Origin: Thermohalobaculum sp951813525
GTDB lineage: Bacteria > Pseudomonadota > Alphaproteobacteria > Rhodobacterales > Rhodobacteraceae
Length of the DNA stretch: 64,000 bases
Assembly: GCA_951813525.2 (NCBI GenBank)
Contig: CATOTJ020000002.1
Coordinates: 2,480,001 to 2,544,000, forward strand
Direction of reading: 5' to 3'
Shown here: positions 8,728-17,371 of the stretch, piece after piece
Layout: each line of letters opens with the position of its first letter
Numbering within the stretch: position 1 is the first letter of the stretch
Translations under genes and position numbers: made by a program
Notes under the pieces: model-generated
What the model was told of the DNA's origin: nothing
What the model saw: the letters and a program-made list of their open reading frames with translations, nothing else
Database searches by the model: none

Positions 8728-9159
8728 TTAGGCGCGGTAGGTTTTGACCATGTCAGCAGCTGCCGTGAAGCGCGCATTGATCGGTGCAAAGGCGTCCTTG
8801 GCGGCGGCAGCGTACATTTCGTTCAGCTTGGTGGCTTCGGCAACAAAGCCTTCGAACGACGTTTTGGCCAGCGAGGTCTGCATTTCGAAGAAATCCGAGG
8901 GCGACTTGACGGCGCCCATTTCCTTGGCAGCGGCCATGCTGTCTTCGTAGTTCTTTTTCGAGAACGCGACGATTTCGGCGTTCATCTCTTCAGCGGCCTT
9001 GGCCATCACTTTGCTCGAGGCGACAACGGCTTCGACATTGTCCTGGCCGAACTTGCCTGCGTCTTCAAAGCCCTTCGACATCTTTTCGACGCCTTCTTCC
9101 ATGGCTTTCTTGGTTTCGGCGGTGAACTCTTCAACCTGCTTGGTGGCGGCTTTCGTCAT
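8728..9159 (-). CDS. phaP: Phasin family protein (polyhydroxyalkanoate granule protein)
   Basis: 143 residues, almost entirely amphipathic helix and rich in Ala, Glu and Lys, with FGQDNVEAVVASSKVMAKAAEEM and KSPSDFFEMQTSLAKTSFEGFVAEATKLNEMYAAAAKDAFAPIN in the typical phasin_2 arrangement. Phasins coat PHA storage granules and set their size and number. GAGAGAAACG precedes the ATG. The promoter region carries three GCAGTGC/GCACTGC sites that look like PhaR operators, so repression by PhaR that is relieved by PHA granules is expected from work in Paracoccus and Rhodobacter. No pha synthase gene is in the window. Confidence 0.92.
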   Translation of the reverse strand: MTKAATKQVEEFTAETKKAMEEGVEKMSKGFEDAGKFGQDNVEAVVASSKVMAKAAEEMNAEIVAFSKKNYEDSMAAAKEMGAVKSPSDFFEMQTSLAKTSFEGFVAEATKLNEMYAAAAKDAFAPINARFTAAADMVKTYRA

Positions 9160-9501
9160 CGTTTCTCTCCGTTTTCGACCGGTCCTGCCGACCGGGAGGG
9201 GGTGACCGCGCTCAGCGGTCGAATTCGTTTGTGACGCTTAGATAGGATTTATGCTGCACTGCGTCAAGGGATTATTTTGCAGTGCACAATAAAATTGTTT
9301 GCAGTGCGGAATTGCCCCGGCGAAAGATGCCCGAGAAGCGCGCCCGCGAGATAACGCACCGTTAACCAAGTTTCGATTCTCAAACGATTCACAGTGTGTT
9401 ACGATCGACTCTTAGAGCAGGGCTTCGTGAGGTCGAAGCAGAGGCTTTGAAGATCGGCAAAAAGATCGGTCTCGTGGCCATAACGCAGGCAAGGTTTAGG
9501 G
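9160..9501. other. Intergenic promoter region between phasin and D,D-carboxypeptidase genes
   Basis: About 340 bases between two divergent genes. The phasin side holds the three TGC-rich sites at 9256-9307. The rest is moderately AT-rich (for example around 9361-9400) and should carry the carboxypeptidase promoter; no clear consensus is seen. No gene or RNA is recognised. Confidence 0.5.
9256..9307. promoter_or_regulatory. Putative PhaR operator cluster upstream of the phasin gene
   Basis: GCACTGC at 9256-9262 and its reverse complement GCAGTGC at 9279-9285 and again at 9301-9307. PhaR of Paracoccus denitrificans and Rhodobacter sphaeroides is known to bind TGC-rich inverted sites of the type CTGC-N3/4-GCAG in front of phasin genes. 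The sites lie roughly 100-150 bases upstream of the phasin ATG. Their position relative to the transcription start is not known. Confidence 0.6.
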
Positions 9502-10674
9502 ATGTTATCGCTATACAGATTCGCGTTTGCCACATGCGTGGCGATGCTGTGCGTCGGCGTCATCGGCGTTGAACCGGCCATTTCCGCGCCAAAAGCGTCG
9601 ATCGTGGTCGATATGCGGGACGGCAAGGTGCTTTATTCGCGGTCGGCCGACCGCAGGCTGCATCCGGCCTCGCTCACCAAGATGATGACGCTTTATATGA
9701 CTTTCGACGCGATCAAGCGGGGAAAGCTTCGCCTGAACCAGAAGATTACCGTATCGCGTAAGGCGGCGCGGATGCCTGCCTCGAAACTTTATCTGCGTGC
9801 AGGGCAGCGTGTGACGGTCAAAAGCCTGATCCGGGCGACCGCGATTAAATCGGCGAACGACGCCGCAATGGTGTTGGCCGAGGCGATCGGTGGGTCACAG
9901 TCGGGATTTGCACGCATGATGACGCGCCAGGCCAAGCGTCTGGGCATGGGAAACACGCGTTTTAAGAACCCGCACGGTCTGACACAGCGCGGGCACTATT
10001 CAACGGCGCGGGACATGTCGATTCTGGCGCGGCATCTCTTTTACGACTTCCCGCAATACTACAACATCTTCAAGCGCCGGTCGGACTATGCGGCGGGCAA
10101 GCGGATCTGGACGACCAATCGTTTGCTCTCCAGCTATCCTGGCGCTGACGGGATCAAGACCGGCTACACCCGGGCCGCGGGCTATAACCTGGTTGCCTCG
10201 GCTTATCGCAAGGGTAAGCGGATCATTGCCGTGGCCTTCGGCGAGCGGAGTTCAGCCGCGCGCACGGCCAAGGTAACACGGTTGCTGGATGTCGGTTTCA
10301 GCAAGGCACGTAACGGCGTGCGGACCAAGCGGCCGAATGCTGTGGTCGTGGCAACCAAGACAACGCCGCGCCGGGGACGGGTGCGGGTCAAGACAGCGCC
10401 ACTGCCTGTGCGGCGGCCAAGCATGCGGATGAGCGTCTCGGCAGCCGTTGCCGAAGTCCTGGCAGCGCCAGCATCGGCCTCGACCTTGAGCCCGGAGGAG
10501 CGGCGCACCAAGCGGTCGCGCTACGCGCCCCGCGTTGCGCGCCTGCCATTGCCGCGCAAGCAAACCGGACGGCGGATCGCGGCAGACACTAAGTCGCCGA
10601 AACTGCGCCCGGCGCCAACAGCATCCAACGTTCCGCTACCGGTGCCTAAGCCGCTGAAGCTGGCATCGCGCTAG
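9502..10674 (+). CDS. Serine-type D-alanyl-D-alanine carboxypeptidase (peptidase S11, PBP5/6-like)
   Basis: 390 residues. A signal peptide (MLSLYRFAFATCVAMLCVGVIGVEPAISA) is followed by the S11 penicillin-binding domain. All three active-site motifs are present: SLTK (in HPASLTKMMT), SAN (in IKSANDAAMV) and KTG (in DGIKTGYTRAAGYN). These enzymes remove the terminal D-Ala from peptidoglycan stem peptides in the periplasm. The C-terminal 120 residues are highly basic and proline-rich (RTKRPNAVVVATKTTPRRGRV and similar) and lack the usual beta-sandwich PBP5 C-domain plus amphipathic anchor. The tail might instead bind the cell wall or anionic polymers. Confidence 0.93.
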   Translation: MLSLYRFAFATCVAMLCVGVIGVEPAISAPKASIVVDMRDGKVLYSRSADRRLHPASLTKMMTLYMTFDAIKRGKLRLNQKITVSRKAARMPASKLYLRAGQRVTVKSLIRATAIKSANDAAMVLAEAIGGSQSGFARMMTRQAKRLGMGNTRFKNPHGLTQRGHYSTARDMSILARHLFYDFPQYYNIFKRRSDYAAGKRIWTTNRLLSSYPGADGIKTGYTRAAGYNLVASAYRKGKRIIAVAFGERSSAARTAKVTRLLDVGFSKARNGVRTKRPNAVVVATKTTPRRGRVRVKTAPLPVRRPSMRMSVSAAVAEVLAAPASASTLSPEERRTKRSRYAPRVARLPLPRKQTGRRIAADTKSPKLRPAPTASNVPLPVPKPLKLASR

Positions 10675-10867
10675 AGCATTTTTTCGTGACCGATCCGGTC
10701 GGGCGTCGTGAAACTGCGACCACTCAACAATTTTGAGCGCTCGACCCGAGCCAATCGGCTAAACGCGGGCTTCGGGCGTAAAGATCACGCAAAACTAAAG
10801 CGACCTCGCCGCCATCCCGGGCGCGAACGCCGCGGATTTGTCGGATGGCACCCGCATCACCGGTCCC

Positions 10868-10900
10868 AAAAAAACAGCCCGGCCTGTTTCCAGACCGGGC
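10868..10900 (-). terminator. Intrinsic terminator of the caspase-fold gene
   Basis: On the minus strand GCCCGGTCTG, loop GAAA, CAGGCCGGGC forms a 10-bp stem (one G-T pair) followed by T and then a run of seven T (10874-10868). It lies 25 bases after the stop of the 10925-12688 gene. Confidence 0.92.
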
Positions 10901-10924
10901 CGCAATACCGTCAGACGGGGGTGT

Positions 10925-12688
10925 CTATTTCCCCAGCGCGTCCAGAATGCCGCGAACCACGTCTGCGCCGTCGATCGTTGCGCCGCCGCGGCCACGATTG
11001 CTGTCGCGCACAAGGCGCACAATCGTGGGACGGTTCAGAAAGCCGCTGACATTGATGCCGCGGCTCTTCTGATAGCCGCGGATTGCCGACCGGGTGCGCC
11101 GGTCGAATTTGCCGTCCTGCGGACCGACGTCATACCCCAAGAAGCGCAACCGCATCTCGACCGAGATCCGGTCATTCGGCGACAGGCCCAGACCGTTTTC
11201 AATTGCACGCAGGCGCCGCCGCTCGGCCTTTTTGCGTTCGGCCCCCTCGATTTCATCGAGCCGCGCCAACGCGCGATCGCGGAAGATGCCATTGGGATAC
11301 TGGCCCAGGTAATCGCGATAGGCTTCAGCTGTATCGCGCCGTTTGGCACGGCGGAAGGCCCGGCGTTCATCCCGCGCAAGCGTGTCGGCCTCTGCTTCCG
11401 CCAGCTTTTCCAGCGACTGACGGGCATCGGCGGCATGCAGCCCCTCCGGATACTTCTCCAGATAATTACGCAGATCATTGGCCCGGCCCGTCGCCCCGGT
11501 GACATTCCAATAGGCGTTGTCTGCAGCTTCCGCCTCACGCTTCTTGCGTTCGGCGTCCAGACGGGCCTGCTCGACCGCCGCCGATCCTTCGCGGCGCAAT
11601 TGGCGCAGTTGCGGTCTGGTCAGGAACCCGGTTTCTTCATATCCGCGATCCAACTGCCAGCGTGCCAGCGCGCGCCGGGTACCCTTGCCGAAGATACCGT
11701 CGATACCGCGCGGGTTAAAGCCCAAAACGTTCAGGAACTCCTGCACCTTGCGCTTGCGAATGCGGCTGAGGTTCAGGTCATTCTCGGCTTCAACATTGGG
11801 ATCGACATCGGGCACATCGTCGTCCCGCGTGCCATCGTCTTTGACACCCAGCCGCTGTTTGGCCAGTTCGACAAAGAACCCGCTAGGGTATCGCTTAAGA
11901 TAGGCTTCGTAGTCCTCGCGACGTCCAGACCGCTCTGCCGTGCGCCAGAAGGTGATTTCGATTTCCGTGTCCAGACCGCCAGGATCGTCAGCGGGCTTTG
12001 GCGGATCGACGAGCATAAAGTCGTCATCGACCGAACCGGTCACATATGTCGGCCCGCTTACGCTGCCAGCGACCTTTTCGACCGAAACGCCCGGCTGTAG
12101 AAACTGGTCGATGATCAGTCGCGCAAACCGGCTGTCCCGCCAACGCGACCGACGCACGGCCCGTCCGGGGGCTGCCGCCGAGACGATCATCACACCGTCG
12201 GGTCCTTCCAGGTCAGCAAGGCCCGGTTCGACGAAGTCTTCCGGCCGGAAACCGCGCAACTGCGCACCGTCCAGGAAGACAACCGCGTCGCCAGGCTTTT
12301 CTGCCGCCAGTTGCATCAGCAAATCCAGCGGAACGCCGTCGAACAGAACATCGGTCAGGCTTGTCGCCCTGGCATCAACGGGGGCCAGAAACGTCTCGCC
12401 ACCGGTCCGCAGCGCGTGCCCGGAATAAAAGATCAGAATGCGGTCGGCCTTGTCCAAGGATTCGGCAAAGCCGCGGATCGTCTTGCGCATCGATTGGCGA
12501 TCAAGGTCGGTTCCCTTGACCACGGTCCAGCCTGCTGCCTCCAGGGCCTCTCCAACCGCTTCGGCATCCCGCGCCGCCGTTTCGGCAACCGAAGTGTTCT
12601 TGTATGCACCGTTCCCGATGACCAGGGCCATGTCATCGGCAAAAGCCGTGCCGAACATGCCCAATGACAGAAAAGTAGTTGCCAGCAA
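10925..12688 (-). CDS. Caspase-fold (C14-like) secreted protein lacking the catalytic cysteine, with two peptidoglycan-binding-like domains; 5' end damaged
   Basis: 587 residues if read from the TTG at 12688. Domains in order: signal-peptide-like segment (1-17); caspase p20 fold (about 18-250) with the catalytic histidine in FYSGHAL (His91) but LDGAQ (140-143) where active members have LDACR, so the cysteine is gone; three short repeats of the YLKRYPSGFFVELAKQRL type that often follow bacterial caspases; and two PG_binding_1 modules (near IDGIFGKGTRRALARWQ and QDGKFDRRTRSAIRGYQ). The natural start seems to be the ATG at 12697, which has GGGAGG six bases upstream and would complete a signal peptide, but codon 3 is TGA. 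Translation may use the TTG inefficiently, or the gene may be a recent pseudogene. A strong terminator follows. Confidence 0.8.
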   Translation of the reverse strand: MLATTFLSLGMFGTAFADDMALVIGNGAYKNTSVAETAARDAEAVGEALEAAGWTVVKGTDLDRQSMRKTIRGFAESLDKADRILIFYSGHALRTGGETFLAPVDARATSLTDVLFDGVPLDLLMQLAAEKPGDAVVFLDGAQLRGFRPEDFVEPGLADLEGPDGVMIVSAAAPGRAVRRSRWRDSRFARLIIDQFLQPGVSVEKVAGSVSGPTYVTGSVDDDFMLVDPPKPADDPGGLDTEIEITFWRTAERSGRREDYEAYLKRYPSGFFVELAKQRLGVKDDGTRDDDVPDVDPNVEAENDLNLSRIRKRKVQEFLNVLGFNPRGIDGIFGKGTRRALARWQLDRGYEETGFLTRPQLRQLRREGSAAVEQARLDAERKKREAEAADNAYWNVTGATGRANDLRNYLEKYPEGLHAADARQSLEKLAEAEADTLARDERRAFRRAKRRDTAEAYRDYLGQYPNGIFRDRALARLDEIEGAERKKAERRRLRAIENGLGLSPNDRISVEMRLRFLGYDVGPQDGKFDRRTRSAIRGYQKSRGINVSGFLNRPTIVRLVRDSNRGRGGATIDGADVVRGILDALGK

Positions 12689-12709
12689 TCACTTCATCGA
12701 AAGCCTCCC
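12689..12709 (-). promoter_or_regulatory. Strong ribosome binding site plus ATG-AAG-TGA ahead of the caspase-fold gene
   Basis: GGGAGG (12709-12704) is followed after six bases by ATG (12697-12695), AAG, then TGA (12691-12689), then in the same frame TTG CTG GCA. Replacing TGA with TGG would give an uninterrupted signal peptide MKWLLATTFLSLGMFGTAFA. This site decides whether the downstream gene is translated. Confidence 0.75.
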
Positions 12710-12854
12710 AGTTATCGACATCCGTTACCTAAACGTTCGGGGGCGGATATCCGTCCCTTCAACATCGGCAGATTTGTTCATCTTCGTTGCAGGATTGCCT
12801 GTGCGGCGGGCGGGCGCAACTGTCGTCGTCCACGAACTGGTCGATTTTTTCGCC

Positions 12855-13898
12855 CTAATTCTGCGCATCGGCGTTTGATCCCGTATCGCGCCGCCACCCC
12901 CGTAGTGCGCTCAACACAATGCCCGATGCACTGGGTTTGTCCAGTGCATTGAACGGCAGCGGGCGGCAGACTTCGATCGCCGAGACGCCGACCCGGGCGG
13001 TCAACGCACCGTTCAGCGCCCCTTCGCCAAACCGCCGGGACAGTTTGGCCAGAACGCCGCCCCCGACCAGCGGACCCAGCAAATCGTCGGCAACAGCGAC
13101 CGCGCCGGTCGCGATCAGATGGGTGGCGACTGTGCGCATCAGGCGCCACGACCCCAGCCACCCGGCGCGTCCGCCATAGATCTCGGCAATTTCGCGCACC
13201 ATGCGCAGGTTGATCGCCAGTGCGGCCAACACGTCGATAAAGGCCAGCGGGATCAAGGCGGTCGCCGCCGCGACATCGCGGCTGGCACGCGAAATGGCCG
13301 CCTCGGCGCGCCGATCCAGCGGCGCCATCAACTCACGCTCGGCAAGTTCCATCTGTGCCGCGATGTCCGGGGTATCGGCTTTGGCTGCGTCCAATCGCTC
13401 GCGCGCCCATTCCAACTCGGCGCGTCCGCGATAAAGGCGTCCCAGCCCGTCCAATGCGATCTTTCCTGCCTGGTTGGACCCGGTATCGATTGCCTCGACG
13501 GCGCGGTCGCGCACGGATCCGATACGGGCCAGCCGCGCCAGCGCCAGAACTTCGCGCAGAACAATCGCCAGCAGAATCAGAACCGTCAGCCCGGCCAGAA
13601 CCAATGCGGCCCATCCAAGCCAGCCATGGCGCGTCATCAATCCCGCGACAAAGTCCGAGACGGCAACGCCGATCCAAAGCAGGATCAGCGCACCAAGTGC
13701 GGTGGCCAGCAATCGGCCGAGGCCAATCCCGCCTTGCCCGCGGCCCGCGGCAGCGATTGCCCTTGCTCCGGCGCTGCCTTGGGCGTCCGGTCGCCGCGCC
13801 GGTTCGGCGGGGGGCGGCGGCGCGTCGGCCGGGCTCGGTGCTTCGGGCAGATCGTTGTCGCCGATCTCCAGGACGACGGGTCCTTGCGGCTTGCTCAT
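12855..13898 (-). CDS. DUF697 / TIGR01620 family inner-membrane protein (YcjF-like)
   Basis: 347 residues. A proline-rich cytoplasmic N-terminus (SPADAPPPPAEPARRPDAQ) is followed by two strong membrane segments (LLATALGALILLWIGVAV and WAALVLAGLTVLILLAIVL), a helical segment rich in charged residues, and the C-terminal DUF697 domain (AATALIPLAFIDVLAALAINLRMVREIAEIYGGR). The gene starts four bases after the stop of the YcjX-like gene, with GGAGTGAG before its ATG, so the two are one operon. E. coli YcjX-YcjF are likewise paired and belong to the phage-shock/stress-associated locus. A role in membrane stress is inferred from that pairing. Confidence 0.88.
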   Translation of the reverse strand: MSKPQGPVVLEIGDNDLPEAPSPADAPPPPAEPARRPDAQGSAGARAIAAAGRGQGGIGLGRLLATALGALILLWIGVAVSDFVAGLMTRHGWLGWAALVLAGLTVLILLAIVLREVLALARLARIGSVRDRAVEAIDTGSNQAGKIALDGLGRLYRGRAELEWARERLDAAKADTPDIAAQMELAERELMAPLDRRAEAAISRASRDVAAATALIPLAFIDVLAALAINLRMVREIAEIYGGRAGWLGSWRLMRTVATHLIATGAVAVADDLLGPLVGGGVLAKLSRRFGEGALNGALTARVGVSAIEVCRPLPFNALDKPSASGIVLSALRGWRRDTGSNADAQN

Positions 13899-13902
13899 GC
13901 GC

Positions 13903-15327
13903 TCACTCCAACCTGTCGCCGATCAGGAACTCGATTGCACGGTCCAACCGAATGTGCGGCGGCCCTTCCTGCGACACGGCCCAGCGCGGCGGCGCCAAGG
14001 CCGGGCGGGTAAATCCCGCATCATCTGTCCAGTCGGCCTCTGCCCCCGCGGCCGATGCCAGCAGCGCTGCCGGATCGTCGGGCAGGGCGCCCGGGAACAG
14101 CGCAACGTCCTTTCGGTCATGCTGGCGCACGCCGCGGACCACGTCCAGTGACTGACCGTCATGGGCGATCGTCTGCTCGGCGCTGGCGCGTATCGCCGCG
14201 ATCGCCATGGCATTGGTTTCGGCACCGCTGAACGCGGCCTGCTGGGCCGCCTTGGCCAGCATCGCTTCGACCAAACGGGTCAGTTGCGGATGCTGGGCAT
14301 GGTGCAAATGGTCGGCCTTGGAGGCCACGAACAGCAAGCGGTCGATCCGGCGCCCGCCCAAGATCCGGTCCAGCCAACTGTTTTGTCCATGGCGAAAACA
14401 ACGCAACGTTTCGGCCATGGCGCCCGTCAGATCGCCCAGTGCCCGCGGCCCGCCCGCCAAGGCGCCCAGCGCGTCGACCAGCACGACCTGACGGTCCAGC
14501 CGGGCAAAGTGATTGCGAAAGAACGGGCGAACGACGACCCGTTTATAGGCGTCAAACCTTTCGGCCATCTGCGCCCGCAACGATCCGTGCCCGGCCCGGC
14601 CCGCTGGCGGCAGCGGCGCAAATGTCAGGGCGGGCGATCCGTCCAGATCGCCCGGCATCAGAAACCGCCCCGGCGCAAGCGCAGACAGACCCGCGATCCG
14701 GCAATCGTTCAGATAGCTGCGATAGGCCTCGGCCAACGTCTCGGCAACCGCTTCGTCATGCGGGGCGCCATCGGCCACATTGCCCATCAGCTCCGCAAAC
14801 GCCGCGCCGCGTTCGGCCCTTCCTGGTACATCTAAAAGGCGCAAGGCCTCCTCGGACCATGTCTCGTAGCTCTGGTCCAGCAGCGGCAGGTCCAGCAGCC
14901 ACTCGCCTGGATAGTCGATGATATCCAGGTGAACCGTGCGCGGACCAGAGAGGCCCCGGATCATCCCCGTCGGCTTGATCTTCATGGACAGCCGCAATTG
15001 GCTGATCTGGCGCGTCGATTGCGGCCAATGCGGTTGCGTGCCGGACAAAGCGGCCAGATGAGCTTCGAAGGCAAACCGCGGCACATCGGGATCAGGTTGC
15101 GGGCGCAACACTGCGGCCAGAATTCGCCCGTCCGCCTCGGCCCGCAAAAGCCGCATTCGCGACCTGTTCAACAGGCTTGCGACCAGTGCGGTAATAAAAA
15201 CGGTCTTCCCGGCGCCCGACAGCCCGGCAACGCCCAGCCTGATGCGCGTCTCGAACATCTCGCCAGCGCCGTGCCAGACCTGACCGGCTTCGTGCCAAAT
15301 ATCGTCGGCCCAGTCACCAATACTCAA
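13903..15327 (-). CDS. YcjX family P-loop GTPase-like protein (DUF463)
   Basis: 474 residues. It begins at a TTG codon (15327-15325), chosen because GGAGGAACGCG lies directly upstream and no ATG is available before the conserved MSIGDWADDIWHEAGQVW segment. The P-loop GLSGAGKT sits at about residue 35-42 and DIIDYPGEWLLDLPLL at about 130 is the family G3-like motif. VLVDALGALAGG and LLFVASKADHLHHAQHP provide later nucleotide-binding elements (SKAD in place of NKxD). The family is dynamin-like and unusual for bacterial GTPases. It is transcribed with the DUF697 membrane protein, its probable partner. Confidence 0.9.
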   Translation of the reverse strand: MSIGDWADDIWHEAGQVWHGAGEMFETRIRLGVAGLSGAGKTVFITALVASLLNRSRMRLLRAEADGRILAAVLRPQPDPDVPRFAFEAHLAALSGTQPHWPQSTRQISQLRLSMKIKPTGMIRGLSGPRTVHLDIIDYPGEWLLDLPLLDQSYETWSEEALRLLDVPGRAERGAAFAELMGNVADGAPHDEAVAETLAEAYRSYLNDCRIAGLSALAPGRFLMPGDLDGSPALTFAPLPPAGRAGHGSLRAQMAERFDAYKRVVVRPFFRNHFARLDRQVVLVDALGALAGGPRALGDLTGAMAETLRCFRHGQNSWLDRILGGRRIDRLLFVASKADHLHHAQHPQLTRLVEAMLAKAAQQAAFSGAETNAMAIAAIRASAEQTIAHDGQSLDVVRGVRQHDRKDVALFPGALPDDPAALLASAAGAEADWTDDAGFTRPALAPPRWAVSQEGPPHIRLDRAIEFLIGDRLE

Positions 15328-15911
15328 ACGCGTTCCTCCCGGCTCGCGTCATCAGATATGAGCGCCGACCCGCTATGCAAACATTTATTCGGTGGTGTCG
15401 CACTGCTGGCAGCCAGCTGGGCCGTCTGTTTCAAGCCGTTCCGTAGGCTTCCTCGATCGCGATACCCAGCGCGTCTTGCGGCGAATAGTTTGACCACCCG
15501 ACCAATTGGAAGGCGGGATAGAACCGCTCAGAATAGCCAACGCTGGTCAAAACCATCGCTTCGATCTGCTCGGGCGTGGCTGTCGCGCCGCCCGCAAGCG
15601 TCAAGCCATAACGAAAAGCCATCATCTTATGGTCGGGCCAGAAACAAAAATTGCCGCACCAGATCTTGTCGTTGGCCAGATTGACCAATGCCAGCATCTC
15701 GTCGGCGCGCTCTTCTGGCGGGGTCAGCTCGAAACTGCAGACCATGCGAAGCATATCGTCCCGGTCCGACCAGGCCAGGTTCAGCGAATAGATGCGCCAG
15801 GCCCCTTCAATAGCCATCGCGATTTGATCTTCGCCCAGGCGGTCGAATTCCCAATCGGATTCTGCCGCCAGCGATTCGACCATGTCGATCGGGTGGATCT
15901 CGGTGCTTATA

Positions 15912-17070
15912 CTGCGGCGCAATGACTCGGACTCACGGAAGGGGATTTCCGGCCCGATCTTGATCTGATTCACCATGGAAAACAGAGGAGTTTTTGCCAT
16001 GGGGTCTGCTGTTCAGATCAGATTGGATTATACAGGAACGGATCTTCGACGTCTGGCGCGGAAGAGCGATGAAGCGGATCAGACGCGGCGGCTTCTCGCT
16101 CTGGCAGTTGTCCTTGACGGAGGCTCGCGGAGCGATGCGGCGCGCACGGGCGGGGTTGGCCTTCAGGTGATCCGGGATTGGGTGTTGCGGTTCAACGACG
16201 GCGGCCCGGATGCGCTGACGACGCGGAAGGCACCGGGCAAGGCACCGCTCCTGACGGCTGAGCAGCGCACCGCGCTCGCGGCGGCGGTCGAGTCAGGCCC
16301 GCGTCCCTATCTCGATGGGGTTGTGCGCTGGCGCCTCGTCGACCTTGCGTTCTGGCTATACGAAGAGTTCGGCGTTTCGGTCAGCCGTCATACCGTTGGC
16401 CGCGAGTTGCACGCCTTGGGATATCGCAAACTCACAGCGCGCCCGCAGCACTACGCGCAGGATGAGGAGGCGATCGAGATGTTCAAAAAAACTTCGGCGA
16501 CGTCGTCACAGCCATCCGCATCAAGCGAGGCTGGCCGCCCGTAGAGGTCTGGTTTCAAGATGAAGCCAGGGTCGGCCAGAAGAACAAGATCACACGACGT
16601 TGGGCGCGGCGAGGAACGCGTCCCCGTGCGCCACACGATCAGCGGACGAAATGGGCGTATATCTTCGGCGCAATCTGCCCGGCGGAAGGCAAGGGTGCCG
16701 GCCTCGTCATGCCGTTCTGCGACACCTATGCCATGGTGGAGCACTTGAAGCTGATCAGCGCCGAAGTCGCCCCAGGCGCACACGCCATCCTGCTGCTCGA
16801 TCAGGCCGGATGGCACACGACACCGAAGCTCGATGTGCCGGAAAACATCACACTCGTTCCAATCCCGGCCCGGTCGCCAGAACTGAATCCAGTCGAAAAC
16901 ATCTGGCAATTCATACGCGACAACTGGCTCTCAAACCGGGTCTTCAAAAACTACGACGACATCGTCGCGCACTGCTGTGACAGTTGGAACAAGCTCATCG
17001 AACAGCCCTGGCGCATCTCATCAATCGGTAGCCGTAAATGGGCCCATGAGTTCTGATCAATGCACGTTAG
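15912..17070 (+). mobile_element. Complete IS630-family insertion sequence
   Basis: An element of 1,159 bp bounded on both sides by TA (15910-15911 and 17071-17072), the target duplication expected for IS630. The ends are imperfect inverted repeats: CTGCGGCGCAATGACTCGGA on the left and, read inward from the right, CTAACGTGCATTGATCAGAA; matching continues into ACTCA on both sides. It holds a single transposase gene read through a frameshift. It interrupts ybjN. Both ends and the reading frames look intact, so the copy may be active and recent. Confidence 0.9.
15999..17056 (+). CDS. IS630-family transposase (probable programmed -1 frameshift)
   Basis: Starts at the ATG at 15999 with GAGGAG upstream. 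The first frame (helix-turn-helix, 15999-16490) reaches seven A residues (16485-16491). A -1 slip there leads into the second frame (to 17056), giving one product of about 352 residues that continues ...EMFKKNFGDVV. Catalytic DDE residues of the second half are visible: D188 (WFQDEARVGQ), D268 (LLLDQAGWH) and E300 (NPVENIWQF). Slippage on A6-A7 between the HTH and DDE parts is known in several IS630 members, so this is more likely programmed frameshifting than a mutation. Without slippage a 181-residue protein ends at 16544. Confidence 0.9.
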
Positions 17071-17371
17071 TATTAGAAAGTCGTGTTCGAGTGCTGTCAT
17101 GCCTCAATGGCCCCATATTGTGGTGCTCTTTTAGGCGACGCCCAAAGGAAGCACCTAGGGTTGTCATGTCGTAGGTCGCTGCTCTCGACCCGCTAGATAT
17201 GGTGGCAGCAAGACAAGACCGGGTAAAGGCCTAATTCGGAATTGTGCAAAGAATCGCCCGGAAATGGCCTGCGGGACAGGCGGTCGGGCAGCCCCGCAGC
17301 GCATATGACGACGGCGATGCCAGACAGGGGCGCCGGAACCCGCCCTACGGTCGCAGGGAAGGCAACAGCGC

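Larger units (their letters stand above)
15431..17100 (-). pseudogene. ybjN family gene split by an IS630-type element
   Basis: The 3' part (15911-15431) encodes IHPIDMVESLAAESDWEFDRLGEDQIAMAIEGAWRIYSLNLAW and the rest of a YbjN-domain protein of about 170 residues. These are cytoplasmic, type III chaperone-like folds linked in E. coli to stress and motility regulation. The missing start lies beyond the insertion: joining 17100-17073 to 15911 (one TA copy removed) gives an open frame beginning MTALEHDFLISTEIHP, which fits the family, with GAGGC just before the ATG at 17100. The insertion falls within codon 10. In the present sequence the frame is open leftward from an ATG inside the element (15976), so an altered protein with a new N-terminus could still be made. 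Confidence 0.85.
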
